Shown: positions 44,424 through 52,381 of the stretch, one piece after another | Position numbering within the stretch: position 1 is the first letter of the stretch | Layout: the number at the start of each line of letters is the position of its first letter | Assembly: GCF_045984285.3 (NCBI RefSeq) | Contig: NZ_JBJQIK030000007.1 | Location: 62,001 to 126,000, forward strand | Direction of reading: 5' to 3' | DNA length: 64,000 nucleotides | From: Rugamonas sp045984285 | GTDB taxonomy: Bacteria > Pseudomonadota > Gammaproteobacteria > Burkholderiales > Burkholderiaceae_D | Program-made: the position numbers and the translations under genes | Notes under the pieces: model-generated | The model's database searches: none | What the model saw: the letters and a program-made list of their open reading frames with translations, nothing else | Told to the model about the DNA's origin: nothing

Positions 44424-44675
44424 ATGAAAACCATCAACCCCACTTTTTCCGAGCGCCTGAATGATGCAGCCGATGCCGTGCTGCGCACCTGCCGCGCCGC
44501 GCTGAAGCGTGTTGAACGCATGCCGTGGCCAACGCTGCTGGCCCTGTGCATCATGCTCGCGCTGCTGGTCGCCATCCTGCCGCTGGCCTTCACGCTCTTC
44601 GTCTGCTTCATGCTGGTGAAAGTGATTGTGGGCGCCTTCGGCGTTAAGCACCTTCCACGCACGCCGCAGGAGTGA
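44424..44675 (+). CDS. Small membrane protein in the LytS/LytR operon
   Basis: 83 residues from ATG 44424 behind a perfect AAGGAG site. The first 30 residues are amphipathic and charged (ERLNDAADAVLRTCRAALKR); residues about 35-72 are hydrophobic (TLLALCIMLALLVAILPLAF, then FVCFMLVKVIVGAFG), giving one long or two short membrane spans. No family recognised. The stop is 2 nt before the kinase ATG, so its product may assist or anchor that sensor. Confidence 0.7.
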   Translation: MKTINPTFSERLNDAADAVLRTCRAALKRVERMPWPTLLALCIMLALLVAILPLAFTLFVCFMLVKVIVGAFGVKHLPRTPQE

Positions 44676-44677
44676 AC

Positions 44678-45583
44678 ATGTCCGCCGGCAGCACAAAGAA
44701 CGCCATCGGCTTCGTCCGCGAAGTCGGCGATACCGCCAGCTCGCTGTGGTGGCAGTTCTTCGACTGGCTGGCGCAGGTGCCGATGCGCCAGCTGGCCGTG
44801 ACCTGGGTGCTGGTGCTGCTGCTCGGCTGCACGCCGGTGCTGATGCCGGAACAGGCAGCAGCCTTCGTGCTGATTTCCCTTGGCCTGAAGGTGCTTGCCG
44901 GCGGCAAGCGCAAGGCGGAGATCGAGGCGCGCGCCGCATCCGCGCAGGCAGATACCGAAACGCTGGAACGCAAGCTGGTGGAAGCGCAGATGGCCGCACT
45001 GCAGGCGCAGGTGGAGCCGCACTTCCTGTTCAACACCCTGGCGCTGATCGGCCAGCTGATAGAAACCGATCCGCCGCAGGCTGCAAAGATCCATACCCAC
45101 CTGATCGAATACCTGCGCTCCACGCTGCCGCAGATGCGCGCACGCGGCAGCGGCACGCTGGGGCGGCAGATCGTGCTGTCGCGTTCCTACCTCGCCATCA
45201 TGCAGGCGCGGATGAAGTCGCGCCTGGCCGTCTCGATCGACGTGCCGCCGGAACTGGAAAGCGCCACCTTCCCGCCGATGATGCTGCAGATCCTGATCGA
45301 GAACGCCATCAAGCACGGTCTGGAACCGAAGATCGAGGGCGGCCGCATCGATATCCGCGCCGCCGCCAACGGCAATATGCTGCAGGTGGACGTGCAGGAC
45401 GACGGCGTGGGCTTCAACCTCTATGCAGGCGACGGCGTGGGCCTGAACAATGTGCGCGAACGGCTGAAACTGGTGTACGGCACGCGCGCCCAACTGCTGA
45501 TCGAAACGCCGATGGAAGGCGGCTGCCGCGCATCCATTCGCGTGCCTTTCGCACCCGATATCTTTGCGGGACAGAAGCCATGA
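44678..45583 (+). CDS. LytS/AlgZ-type sensor histidine kinase
   Basis: 301 residues from ATG 44678 (AGGAG, 5-nt spacer). Two hydrophobic segments near 38-82 anchor it; then a coiled coil and a His_kinase domain with His115 in VEPHFLFNTLALIGQL. The ATPase has MMLQILIENAIKHGLEPK and DDGVGFNLYAGDGVGLNNVRER. It overlaps the response regulator gene by 4 nt. The signal is unknown. Confidence 0.92.
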   Translation: MSAGSTKNAIGFVREVGDTASSLWWQFFDWLAQVPMRQLAVTWVLVLLLGCTPVLMPEQAAAFVLISLGLKVLAGGKRKAEIEARAASAQADTETLERKLVEAQMAALQAQVEPHFLFNTLALIGQLIETDPPQAAKIHTHLIEYLRSTLPQMRARGSGTLGRQIVLSRSYLAIMQARMKSRLAVSIDVPPELESATFPPMMLQILIENAIKHGLEPKIEGGRIDIRAAANGNMLQVDVQDDGVGFNLYAGDGVGLNNVRERLKLVYGTRAQLLIETPMEGGCRASIRVPFAPDIFAGQKP

Positions 45584-46347
45584 GCCATCCGCACGCCACC
45601 GCCCTGATTGCGGACGATGAAGAACCGATGCGCGACATGCTGCGCGCACGGCTGCAGGAATGCTGGCCGGAGCTGGAGATCGTGGCGGAAGCGGCCAACG
45701 GCATCGAAGCCATTGCCCTCGCCGGGCAGCACCAGCCGGACATTGTGTTCCTCGACATCCGCATGCCCGGCATGAGTGGCATCGAAGCGGCGCGCATGCT
45801 GTTCAACCGCTGCCATATCGTTTTCATTACCGCGTATGACCAGTACGCCATCGAAGCCTTCGAACAGGGCGCGCTGGACTATCTGCTCAAGCCGGCAGGC
45901 GGCGAACGCCTGAAAGCCACCTGCACGCGGCTGCAGGCGCGCGTCGGCAAGCGGCCCAGCAACATCGAGCGCCAGCTGTCGCAGCTGCTGTCGCACAGCG
46001 CGCCGCCCGCCAAACAGCGCGACTACCTGCACTGGATCCAGGCGCAGGTAGGCAACAGCCTGCGCATGATCAGCACCAAGGAAATCCTCTACTTCCGCGC
46101 GGACGAGAAGTACACGCGGGTGCAGACCGCCGAGGGCGAAGTGCTGATACGGAAAACGCTCAAGGAACTGGAAGACGAACTCGACCCCAACGAGTTCTGG
46201 CGCATCCACCGTTCAACCCTGGTGCGGGTGGATGCGATTGCCGAAGTGTCGCGCGACCTGCGCGGGCGCCAGATGGTGCGGGTGCGGAATTCGAAGGAAG
46301 AGCTGGAAGTCAGCCGCGGCAACACTCATTTATTCCAGCAAATGTAA
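45580..46347 (+). CDS. LytR/AlgR-type response regulator (receiver + LytTR)
   Basis: 255 residues. Receiver (about 1-125) with Asp59 in IVFLDIRMPGMSGIEAA and conserved FITAYDQYAIEAF and LKP; C-terminal LytTR DNA-binding domain (about 150-255) including ILYFRADEKYTRVQT, FWRIHRSTLVRVDAI and EVSRGNTHLFQQM. Translated from an ATGA overlap with the LytS gene. LytTR proteins often control extracellular polysaccharide or virulence functions; targets not visible here. Confidence 0.93.
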   Translation: MSHPHATALIADDEEPMRDMLRARLQECWPELEIVAEAANGIEAIALAGQHQPDIVFLDIRMPGMSGIEAARMLFNRCHIVFITAYDQYAIEAFEQGALDYLLKPAGGERLKATCTRLQARVGKRPSNIERQLSQLLSHSAPPAKQRDYLHWIQAQVGNSLRMISTKEILYFRADEKYTRVQTAEGEVLIRKTLKELEDELDPNEFWRIHRSTLVRVDAIAEVSRDLRGRQMVRVRNSKEELEVSRGNTHLFQQM

Positions 46348-46371
46348 CCCCCCACGCATGCCTGACACTGC

Positions 46372-46400
46372 TTGATACCGCTACGGCGCTGGTCTATATT
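46372..46400 (+). promoter_or_regulatory. Promoter of the VOC protein gene
   Basis: TTGATA (46372-46377), 17-nt spacer, TATATT (46395-46400): a good sigma70-type pair. A start site near 46407 leaves a 40-nt leader before the ATG at 46447, with GGGAGAA as the ribosome site. Confidence 0.6.
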
Positions 46401-46446
46401 GGTGATTCGCTGTTCCCGATACCACCCATGAATCAGGGAGAAAAGC

Positions 46447-46875
46447 ATGTCGAATACACCGAAAAACACCATCGCCACCGTGATGCCCTGCATGCGCTAC
46501 CGTGATGCGCCGGCCGCAATCGACTGGCTGTGCACCACGCTGGGGTTCGAACGCAACCTCGTCGTGCCGAACGACGACGGCACTATCGCCCATGCACAAC
46601 TCTCCTACGGCAACGGCATGGTGATGCTCGGCTCCATATTCGACACCGAATACGGGCGCCTGATGAAGCAGCCGGCCGAGATCGGCCTGAGCGTGACGCA
46701 GTCCATCTACCTGGTGGTAAACGACGCCGACGCCGTGCATGCACGCGCCGTGCGGGCCGGCGCGCCGATTTTGATGGAACTGAAGGATGAAGATTACGGC
46801 GGCCGGGGCTTCACGCTGCGCGACCCGGAAGGCCATGTGTGGAGTATCGGGACTTACGATCCCTGGACCGACTGA
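46447..46875 (+). CDS. VOC-superfamily (glyoxalase/bleomycin-resistance-like) protein
   Basis: 142 residues. Two beta-alpha-beta-beta-beta modules: MPCMRYRDAPAAIDWLCTTLGFERN and SIYLVVNDADAVHARAVRAGAPI, ending in GGRGFTLRDPEGHVWSIGTYDPW. Resembles the PhnB-like/glyoxalase group that binds a metal or small ligand; no substrate can be named. Its 3' end overlaps the convergent deaminase gene by 22 nt. Confidence 0.85.
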   Translation: MSNTPKNTIATVMPCMRYRDAPAAIDWLCTTLGFERNLVVPNDDGTIAHAQLSYGNGMVMLGSIFDTEYGRLMKQPAEIGLSVTQSIYLVVNDADAVHARAVRAGAPILMELKDEDYGGRGFTLRDPEGHVWSIGTYDPWTD

Positions 46876-48074
46876 ACCAGCGCCTGGTCGCTTACCTGCA
46901 CCGGGCGTACCTTCACCACATTGCGGTAGAACGGCGGCAGCGCTTCGCACTGCGCATGCAGCTGCTGCGCCGGCATCACGGGCAGCACGTACTGGAACTG
47001 GGCCGGATTATCGTCCGGCAGCGGGCCCTCCAGCGTTGAACCGTAGGCGCCGAGATCCATGAAGCTCTGCGCGCTGTCGTCCGGGCCGAGTGCGAACACA
47101 AAAGTACCGTCCTTCGGGTGGCCCAGATAACGGCGCACCTCCTGCTGCTGCTCCGCGCTGGCATTGTGCATCAGCTTGTAGCGCAGCTGCGCATAGGCGC
47201 GCGTGCACTCCATGAAGGCGCTGCGGATGCCGGATTGCTTGATGCGGCCGTGGCAGCACAGCAGCAGGTTGCCGAAGCTGTCCAGCAGCGCCACTGCATT
47301 GCCTGCGCCGCCGTTGCTGCGGTCGCGCTGCATCGCCTGCACCAGGTAGGGTGCGAGGCCGGCATCCGGCTTTTGCGGTGCGCTGCGGTAGGTCAGCGCG
47401 TCCGGACAGGCACGCTTCAGGGCGCGCACGATGGCGTGGTCTTCCGGCAGCGTGGTAGGGTCTTTCAGCTGGCTGCGCGGGGGATCCTGCTTGAACAGGT
47501 CCATCACATTCTCGGTGGTGGCCTCGAACACCAGCGAACACAAAGCCTGCGTCGGCTCGGCGATGGTCTTGCCGATGAAGGAAGGTTTGGGCGCGGCCCC
47601 CGCACTCTTGCGCGAATAGGAGGACGTGCCCAGCACCGCAGGATAAGCGAAGATGGCGCGCGCCTGTTCGCGCAGGCGTTCCGGCAGCGAGGGGAACTGC
47701 GCGCTGCCGTCGTGATTGATACCGGCATTGCGGTCCTGCGCGGCCACCACCACGTTGAACCCTGCGGCCAGGATCGCACCGGTGCACATGCAGCAGGGAT
47801 CGAGCGAGGTGACGATGGTGATTTCCTGCGGCGGCGGCAGTTCACGGCCCTTGGCGCGTTCAGCGAAATACCAGTCGATAAGCTGGCGCTCGCCGTGGGC
47901 GGTGGGGTCGTAAATCAGGCCATCGCGAATGACGTTGTTATGCAGCGCCTTGAGCACGGTGCCGAACTGGTCGAGCATCACGCCGCCGACGCCGAAGGTA
48001 CCCTGCGTCTTCGCTGCAATGGCCTCGGCCGCCGCAACGGCGACTGCGGCCTGAACGTCGATATACTTCTTCAC
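46854..48074 (-). CDS. Double-domain cytidine/nucleoside deaminase-like protein
   Basis: 406 residues. The N-terminal half (about 1-125) is a zinc deaminase: His60-Gly-Glu62 and Pro93-Cys94-x-x-Cys97 provide metal ligands and the proton shuttle. A second deaminase-like copy appears at about 255-350: GNAVALLDSFGNLL parallels GVGGVMLDQFGTVL, and TFVFALGPDDSAQSFMDLGA parallels TIVTSLDPCCMCTGAILAAG, but the zinc residues are lost (HGE to FME, PCCMC to PDDSA). Its start overlaps the cdd stop by 4 nt. The substrate is unknown; a nucleoside or base of the deo pathway is likely. Confidence 0.75.
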   Translation of the reverse strand: MKKYIDVQAAVAVAAAEAIAAKTQGTFGVGGVMLDQFGTVLKALHNNVIRDGLIYDPTAHGERQLIDWYFAERAKGRELPPPQEITIVTSLDPCCMCTGAILAAGFNVVVAAQDRNAGINHDGSAQFPSLPERLREQARAIFAYPAVLGTSSYSRKSAGAAPKPSFIGKTIAEPTQALCSLVFEATTENVMDLFKQDPPRSQLKDPTTLPEDHAIVRALKRACPDALTYRSAPQKPDAGLAPYLVQAMQRDRSNGGAGNAVALLDSFGNLLLCCHGRIKQSGIRSAFMECTRAYAQLRYKLMHNASAEQQQEVRRYLGHPKDGTFVFALGPDDSAQSFMDLGAYGSTLEGPLPDDNPAQFQYVLPVMPAQQLHAQCEALPPFYRNVVKVRPVQVSDQALVQSVQGS

Positions 48075-48478
48075 TTCTTTTTGAGATCCTGGCCGCCGAA
48101 GGCGTTGGGCAGTTGTGCGGCGGCGGTGGTTTCGAAGACATCGCCCTTGAGGTTGGTGAGCACGACGGGCAGCTCATTGCCGCCCAGCTCCAGGATCACC
48201 TGGCGGCAGGCGCCGCAGGGGGCGATGGGCCCATCGGTCTCGCCCACCACCACCAGCTTCGCGAAATCGCCTTGCTTGTAACCCTGAGCGAAGGCGCTGA
48301 ACAGGGCGGTACGCTCGGCACAATTGCAGAGGCCGTAGGAAGCGTTCTCCACATTGCAGCCGTGGAAGATCTTGCCGTCATTGGTGAGCAGCGCCGCCCC
48401 CACCTTGAAGTTCGAGTACGGCGTATAAGCCTTCAGCCGCGCCGCCTTCGCTTCCTCAATCAACTTGTCGTTAGTCAT
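48071..48478 (-). CDS. cdd: Cytidine deaminase (homotetrameric type)
   Basis: 135 residues. Zinc site: Cys in GCNVENASYGLCNCAERTAL (CxE core) and PCGACRQVILE (PCxxC). PYSNFKVGAALLT near the N-terminus is typical. Converts cytidine and deoxycytidine to uridine and deoxyuridine, feeding DeoA directly upstream in the transcript. Normal length for the single-domain type. Confidence 0.95.
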   Translation of the reverse strand: MTNDKLIEEAKAARLKAYTPYSNFKVGAALLTNDGKIFHGCNVENASYGLCNCAERTALFSAFAQGYKQGDFAKLVVVGETDGPIAPCGACRQVILELGGNELPVVLTNLKGDVFETTAAAQLPNAFGGQDLKKK

Positions 48479-48487
48479 GTAATTTCC

Positions 48488-48510
48488 TAATCGGGGTCAG
48501 ACCCCAATTA
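48488..48510. repeat. GGGGTCAGACCCC palindrome between deoA and cdd
   Basis: TAAT-c-GGGGTCAGACCCC-a-ATTA, a 23-nt near-perfect palindrome sitting between two genes of the deo transcript. Same core as at 23550 and related to 49869 and 49931. Possible mRNA hairpin that separates expression of deoA from cdd. Confidence 0.7.
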
Positions 48511-48521
48511 AATTGCAACAC

Positions 48522-49844
48522 TTATGGGCGGATGGTGCGGTAGACGATGGGGTTGGCGGCTGGCGCGGCGTCGCCCAGGCGGTAGGCGGCCTGGATTTCG
48601 GCGACAGCCTGCTGCGCGGCGGCTTCGGTGCGGGCGTGCACCACGGCCAGCGGCTGGCCCTTCTCGATCTTCTGGCCGAGCTCGACCAGATCGGTCAGAC
48701 CGACGGCAAAGTCGATAGCGTCGCTTGGGCGGCGGCGGCCGCCGCCGAGGCTGACTACGGCGAGGCCGATGCCACGGCAATCCGTGCTGGTGGCATAACC
48801 GCTCTGCAGCGCCGGAACCGGAACGATAACCGGCGCCTTGTCCAGGTGTTTGTCCATATTCTCGACCAGGTCGGAGGGGCCGCCCAGTGCCGTGACCATG
48901 CGCGCGAAACGGCTGGCGGCTTCGCCGCTGTCCAGCGCTGCCTGCAGCTTGGCACGCGCTTCGGTTTCCGTGGCGGCGAGCTTACCCAGCACCAGCATCT
49001 CGGCGCACAGCGCCATCGTCACCTCATGCAGGCGCGCGGGACGGTGCTTGCCGGTCAGGTAATCGATCGCGCCGCGTACTTCCAGTGCATTGCCGGCCCA
49101 TGGCGACAGCGATTCGTTCATATCGGTCAGCAGCGCGGAAGTGAGCGTGCCTGCGCCATTGCCGACAGCGACGATGCTCTCCGCCAGCTCCACCGATTTT
49201 TCGAAGCTCGGCATGAAGGCGCCGGAACCGACTTTCACATCCATCGCCAGCACATCGAGGCCGGCGGCAAGTTTCTTCGCCAGGATGGAACCGGTAATCA
49301 TGGCGACCGACTCCACGGTGGCGGTCACATCGCGGATGCCGTAGAAGCGTTTATCGGACGGCGCCAGCGAGGAAGTCTGGCCGATGATGGCCACGCCGAC
49401 ATCGCGCACCACTTCGCGGAATTTCTCGTTGGTGGGCACGGTGGAATAGCCGGGGATGGAGTCGAACTTGTCGAGCGTGCCGCCGGTATGGCCGAGGCCG
49501 CGGCCCGAGATCATCGGCACGAAGCCGCCGCAGGCAGCGATCATCGGGCCGAGCATCAGCGAGACCACGTCGCCGACGCCGCCGGTGGAATGCTTGTCCA
49601 TGACCGGGCCGGGCAGGTTCAGCGATTTCCATTCCAGCACATCGCCGGAATCGCGCATGGCCAGCGTGAAGGCCACGCGCTCGTCCATATTCATGCCGTT
49701 GAAATAGACGGCCATGGCCAGCGCCGCGATCTGGCCTTCGCTCACGCTGTTATCGGTGATGCCGCGAACAAAGAACTGAATCTCATCGGCACTCAGATGG
49801 CCGCCATCGCGCTTCTTGCGGATGATTTCTTGTGGCAGGTACAT
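48522..49844 (-). CDS. deoA: Thymidine phosphorylase
   Basis: 440 residues. PQEIIRKKRDGGHLSADEI at the start, MDKHSTGGVGDVVSLMLGP (phosphate and nucleoside binding), and GRGLGHTGGTLDKFDSIPG are diagnostic. Splits thymidine and deoxyuridine to the base plus deoxyribose-1-phosphate. The base can enter the pyrimidine operon at 29.6-40.5 kb and the sugar enters DeoB/DeoC upstream. Confidence 0.96.
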   Translation of the reverse strand: MYLPQEIIRKKRDGGHLSADEIQFFVRGITDNSVSEGQIAALAMAVYFNGMNMDERVAFTLAMRDSGDVLEWKSLNLPGPVMDKHSTGGVGDVVSLMLGPMIAACGGFVPMISGRGLGHTGGTLDKFDSIPGYSTVPTNEKFREVVRDVGVAIIGQTSSLAPSDKRFYGIRDVTATVESVAMITGSILAKKLAAGLDVLAMDVKVGSGAFMPSFEKSVELAESIVAVGNGAGTLTSALLTDMNESLSPWAGNALEVRGAIDYLTGKHRPARLHEVTMALCAEMLVLGKLAATETEARAKLQAALDSGEAASRFARMVTALGGPSDLVENMDKHLDKAPVIVPVPALQSGYATSTDCRGIGLAVVSLGGGRRRPSDAIDFAVGLTDLVELGQKIEKGQPLAVVHARTEAAAQQAVAEIQAAYRLGDAAPAANPIVYRTIRP

Positions 49845-49868
49845 ATTCTTCTCGCTTTCAAAGCTGTT

Positions 49869-49915
49869 GAGCCCGTGTCCACCTTGGGGTCAGGCACCAA
49901 GGTGGACACGAGCTC
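49869..49915. repeat. 47-nt hairpin repeat between ALDH and deoA (copy 1)
   Basis: Arms GAGCCCGTGTCCACCTTGG and CCAAGGTGGACACGAGCTC pair (one mismatch) around GGTCAGGCA. Copy 2 at 49931 has the same arms but the opposite loop orientation. Together they form a two-hairpin spacer in the deo transcript. Confidence 0.75.
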
Positions 49916-49930
49916 AAGTGCTACATAGTT

Positions 49931-49977
49931 GAGCCTGTGTCCACATGGGTGCCTGACCCCAGGGTGGACACGGGCTC
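49931..49977. repeat. 47-nt hairpin repeat between ALDH and deoA (copy 2, inverted)
   Basis: Arms GAGCCTGTGTCCAC and GTGGACACGGGCTC flank a core with GGGTGCCTGACCCC, the reverse complement of the copy 1 loop. It ends 4 nt before the ALDH stop codon region. Confidence 0.75.
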
Positions 49978-49981
49978 GGCG

Positions 49982-52369
49982 TTAGACGCCGTAGGGGATC
50001 CAGATGTTTTTGACTTGGGTGGCGTGCTGCAGGACCGTGCGGCCGGCGGATTGCGTAACGCTGAACCAGTCGCGGCCTTTGGCGCCGCCGGTCCAGGTGC
50101 GCTTCAGCGAGCCTGCCGACAGCTTCTCCACTTCCGCGCAGCCCGCTGCCGAACCGTCATGGCGCCAGATGGCGTCGATGTCGGAGTGCGAGGCCAGCGT
50201 GCGCGCCAGTTCGTCGGCGCTGCCGGTGACGATGTTCACCACGCCGCCCGGCAGGTCCGACGTATCGAACACCTGGTACAGGTCCGTTGCCGACAGGGGA
50301 TAGGCTTCCGACGGCACCGCCACCACGCGGTTGCCCACGGCAATCGCAGGCGCCACCAGCGAGATGAAGCCCAGCAGCGGGTTCTCGTTCGGGCACACGA
50401 TGCCGATGACGCCGATCGCTTCGTTCAGCGCCACCGTGATGCCGTGCATCGGCGGCTGGTGCGCCTGGCCGTCGTACTTGTCGGCCCACGCGGCCCAGTA
50501 GAACAGGCGCTCGATCGATGCCTGCACTTCCTTTTCCGCATTCTTCGCGCCGGTCTGCGCGGCGATGCGGGCGGCGAATTCTTCGCCGCGCGCCGCCAGG
50601 TTTTCGGCGATGTAGTACAGCACCTGCGCGCGGTTGTGCGCCGTGGCCTTGGTCCAGCCGGTGGCCTTGTGCGCGGCTTCGACTGCGTTACGGATGTCCT
50701 TGCGGTTGCCCTCGCCCACTTCGGCAATGAACTTGCCGTCCGCGCCGTGGATCGCGCGGCTGTAGGCGCCGTCAGGGCGGGCCTGCTTGCCGCCGATGTA
50801 CAGCTTGGCGGTGCGGTCGATGGCGAATGGGTCGGTGGCGGCGGCCGGTGCGGCCTTGGCTTTCGCCGGCTTCTCGAATACCGGTGCGGCAGGACGTGCG
50901 TCTTCCGACACCGGCACCAGGTATTCGTACATGCCTTCCTTGCCGCCTTCACGGCCGTAGCCCGATTCCTTGTAGCCACCGAAGCCACAGGCTGCGTCGA
51001 ACTGGTTGGCGGTGTTGATCCACACCACGCCGGCCTTGATGGCAGGCGCCACGTCCAGCGCCAGCGAGATGTTTTCGGTCCATACGCAGGAGGCCAGGCC
51101 GTACACGGTGTTGTTCGCCAGCTGCACGGCTTCCGCCGGGGTGCGGAAGCTCATCGCCACCAGCACCGGGCCGAAGATTTCAGCCTGGGCCACGGCAGCG
51201 GAAGTCGAGGCGCCGGTGATCAGCGTCGGCGGGAACCACGAACCCGTCGCCGGGATTTCGCAGGCCTGCGGCTGATAGATCTCGCAGCCTTCGGCGCGCG
51301 CCGATTCCACCAGGCCGTGGATGCGCTGGCGCTGGATCGGGTCGACCAGCGCGCCGATATCCATCGACTTGTCCAGCGGCGAACCAAGGCGCAGGTTATC
51401 CATGCGCGCTTTCAGCTTCTTCAGGAAGCGCTCTTCCACCGACTCCTGCACCAGCAGGCGCGAACCGGCGCAGCAGACCTGGCCCTGGTTGAACCAGATG
51501 GAATCGACCAGGCCTTCAACCGCCGCATCGAGGTCCGCATCTTCGAACACGATGTATGGCGATTTGCCGCCCAGTTCCAGCGACAGCTTCTTGCCGCTGC
51601 CTGCGGTGGCTTCGCGGATCAGGCGGCCCACTTCGGTGGACCCGGTGAACGCCAGCTTGTCGATGCCTTCGTGCTTGACCAGCGCTTCGCCGGTGCGGCC
51701 GTCGCCGGTGACGATGTTCACCACGCCCGCCGGCACGCCGGCCTGCACGCAGATTTCGGCGAACAGCAGCGCGGTCAGCGGCGTGAACTCAGCCGGTTTG
51801 AAGACCACGGTGTTACCTGCCGCCAGCGCCGGTGCGATTTTCCATGCCAGCATCAGCAGCGGGAAGTTCCACGGCACGATCTGGCCAACCACGCCCACCG
51901 GCCGGTGGCCTGCGAACTCTTCGTCCTGCAGCTGGGCCCAGCCTGCGTGATAGTAGAAGTGGCGCGCCACCAGCGGCAGGTCGGCATCGCGCGTTTCGCG
52001 GATGGTCTTGCCGTTGTCCAGCGTTTCCAGCACGGCGAACAGGCGCGAATGCTTCTGCATCAGGCGCGCAATCGCGTACAGCACGCGTGCACGGCCGCCG
52101 CCGCCCAGCGCCTGCCAGCCCGGCTGCGCGCGGCGCGCGGCTTCCACGGCGCGGTTCACATCGTCGGCCGTGGCTTGCGTCAGTTCGGCCAGCTGCGAAC
52201 CATCCGCCGGATTGTTGGAGGCGAACAGTTCGCCCGGCTCGGTCCACGCGTTGTCGATGAAGAGGCCGAATTTGCGGGAGCGCTGCTCCAGCCACGCTTG
52301 CGCTTCTTTCTGGCTTTCTGGTGCAGGGCCGTAGTCCATGGTGTTGAGGATCTCGTTAATAGTTGGCAT
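49982..52369 (-). CDS. ALDH16-like double aldehyde dehydrogenase in the deo operon
   Basis: 795 residues, two ALDH modules. Module 1 (about 30-490) is complete: PWNFPLLMLAWKIAPALAAG, Glu265 in SLELGGKSPY and Cys299 in NQGQVCCAGSR. A linker rich in Ala, Pro and Lys (490-515) leads to module 2 (about 520-795), which has the NAD-binding half (AIGVIGIVCPNENPLLGFIS) but no GQxC motif or catalytic domain. This is the layout of ALDH16 proteins. Located directly after deoC, it should oxidise acetaldehyde from deoxyribose-5-phosphate cleavage. Confidence 0.85.
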   Translation of the reverse strand: MPTINEILNTMDYGPAPESQKEAQAWLEQRSRKFGLFIDNAWTEPGELFASNNPADGSQLAELTQATADDVNRAVEAARRAQPGWQALGGGGRARVLYAIARLMQKHSRLFAVLETLDNGKTIRETRDADLPLVARHFYYHAGWAQLQDEEFAGHRPVGVVGQIVPWNFPLLMLAWKIAPALAAGNTVVFKPAEFTPLTALLFAEICVQAGVPAGVVNIVTGDGRTGEALVKHEGIDKLAFTGSTEVGRLIREATAGSGKKLSLELGGKSPYIVFEDADLDAAVEGLVDSIWFNQGQVCCAGSRLLVQESVEERFLKKLKARMDNLRLGSPLDKSMDIGALVDPIQRQRIHGLVESARAEGCEIYQPQACEIPATGSWFPPTLITGASTSAAVAQAEIFGPVLVAMSFRTPAEAVQLANNTVYGLASCVWTENISLALDVAPAIKAGVVWINTANQFDAACGFGGYKESGYGREGGKEGMYEYLVPVSEDARPAAPVFEKPAKAKAAPAAATDPFAIDRTAKLYIGGKQARPDGAYSRAIHGADGKFIAEVGEGNRKDIRNAVEAAHKATGWTKATAHNRAQVLYYIAENLAARGEEFAARIAAQTGAKNAEKEVQASIERLFYWAAWADKYDGQAHQPPMHGITVALNEAIGVIGIVCPNENPLLGFISLVAPAIAVGNRVVAVPSEAYPLSATDLYQVFDTSDLPGGVVNIVTGSADELARTLASHSDIDAIWRHDGSAAGCAEVEKLSAGSLKRTWTGGAKGRDWFSVTQSAGRTVLQHATQVKNIWIPYGV

Positions 52370-52381
52370 GGCGATGTCTTC

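Noticed and set aside
44626..45579. Upstream extension of the LytR regulator frame
   Set aside because: It is an alternate frame of the LytS kinase gene; the ATGA overlap at 45580 starts a complete receiver domain.
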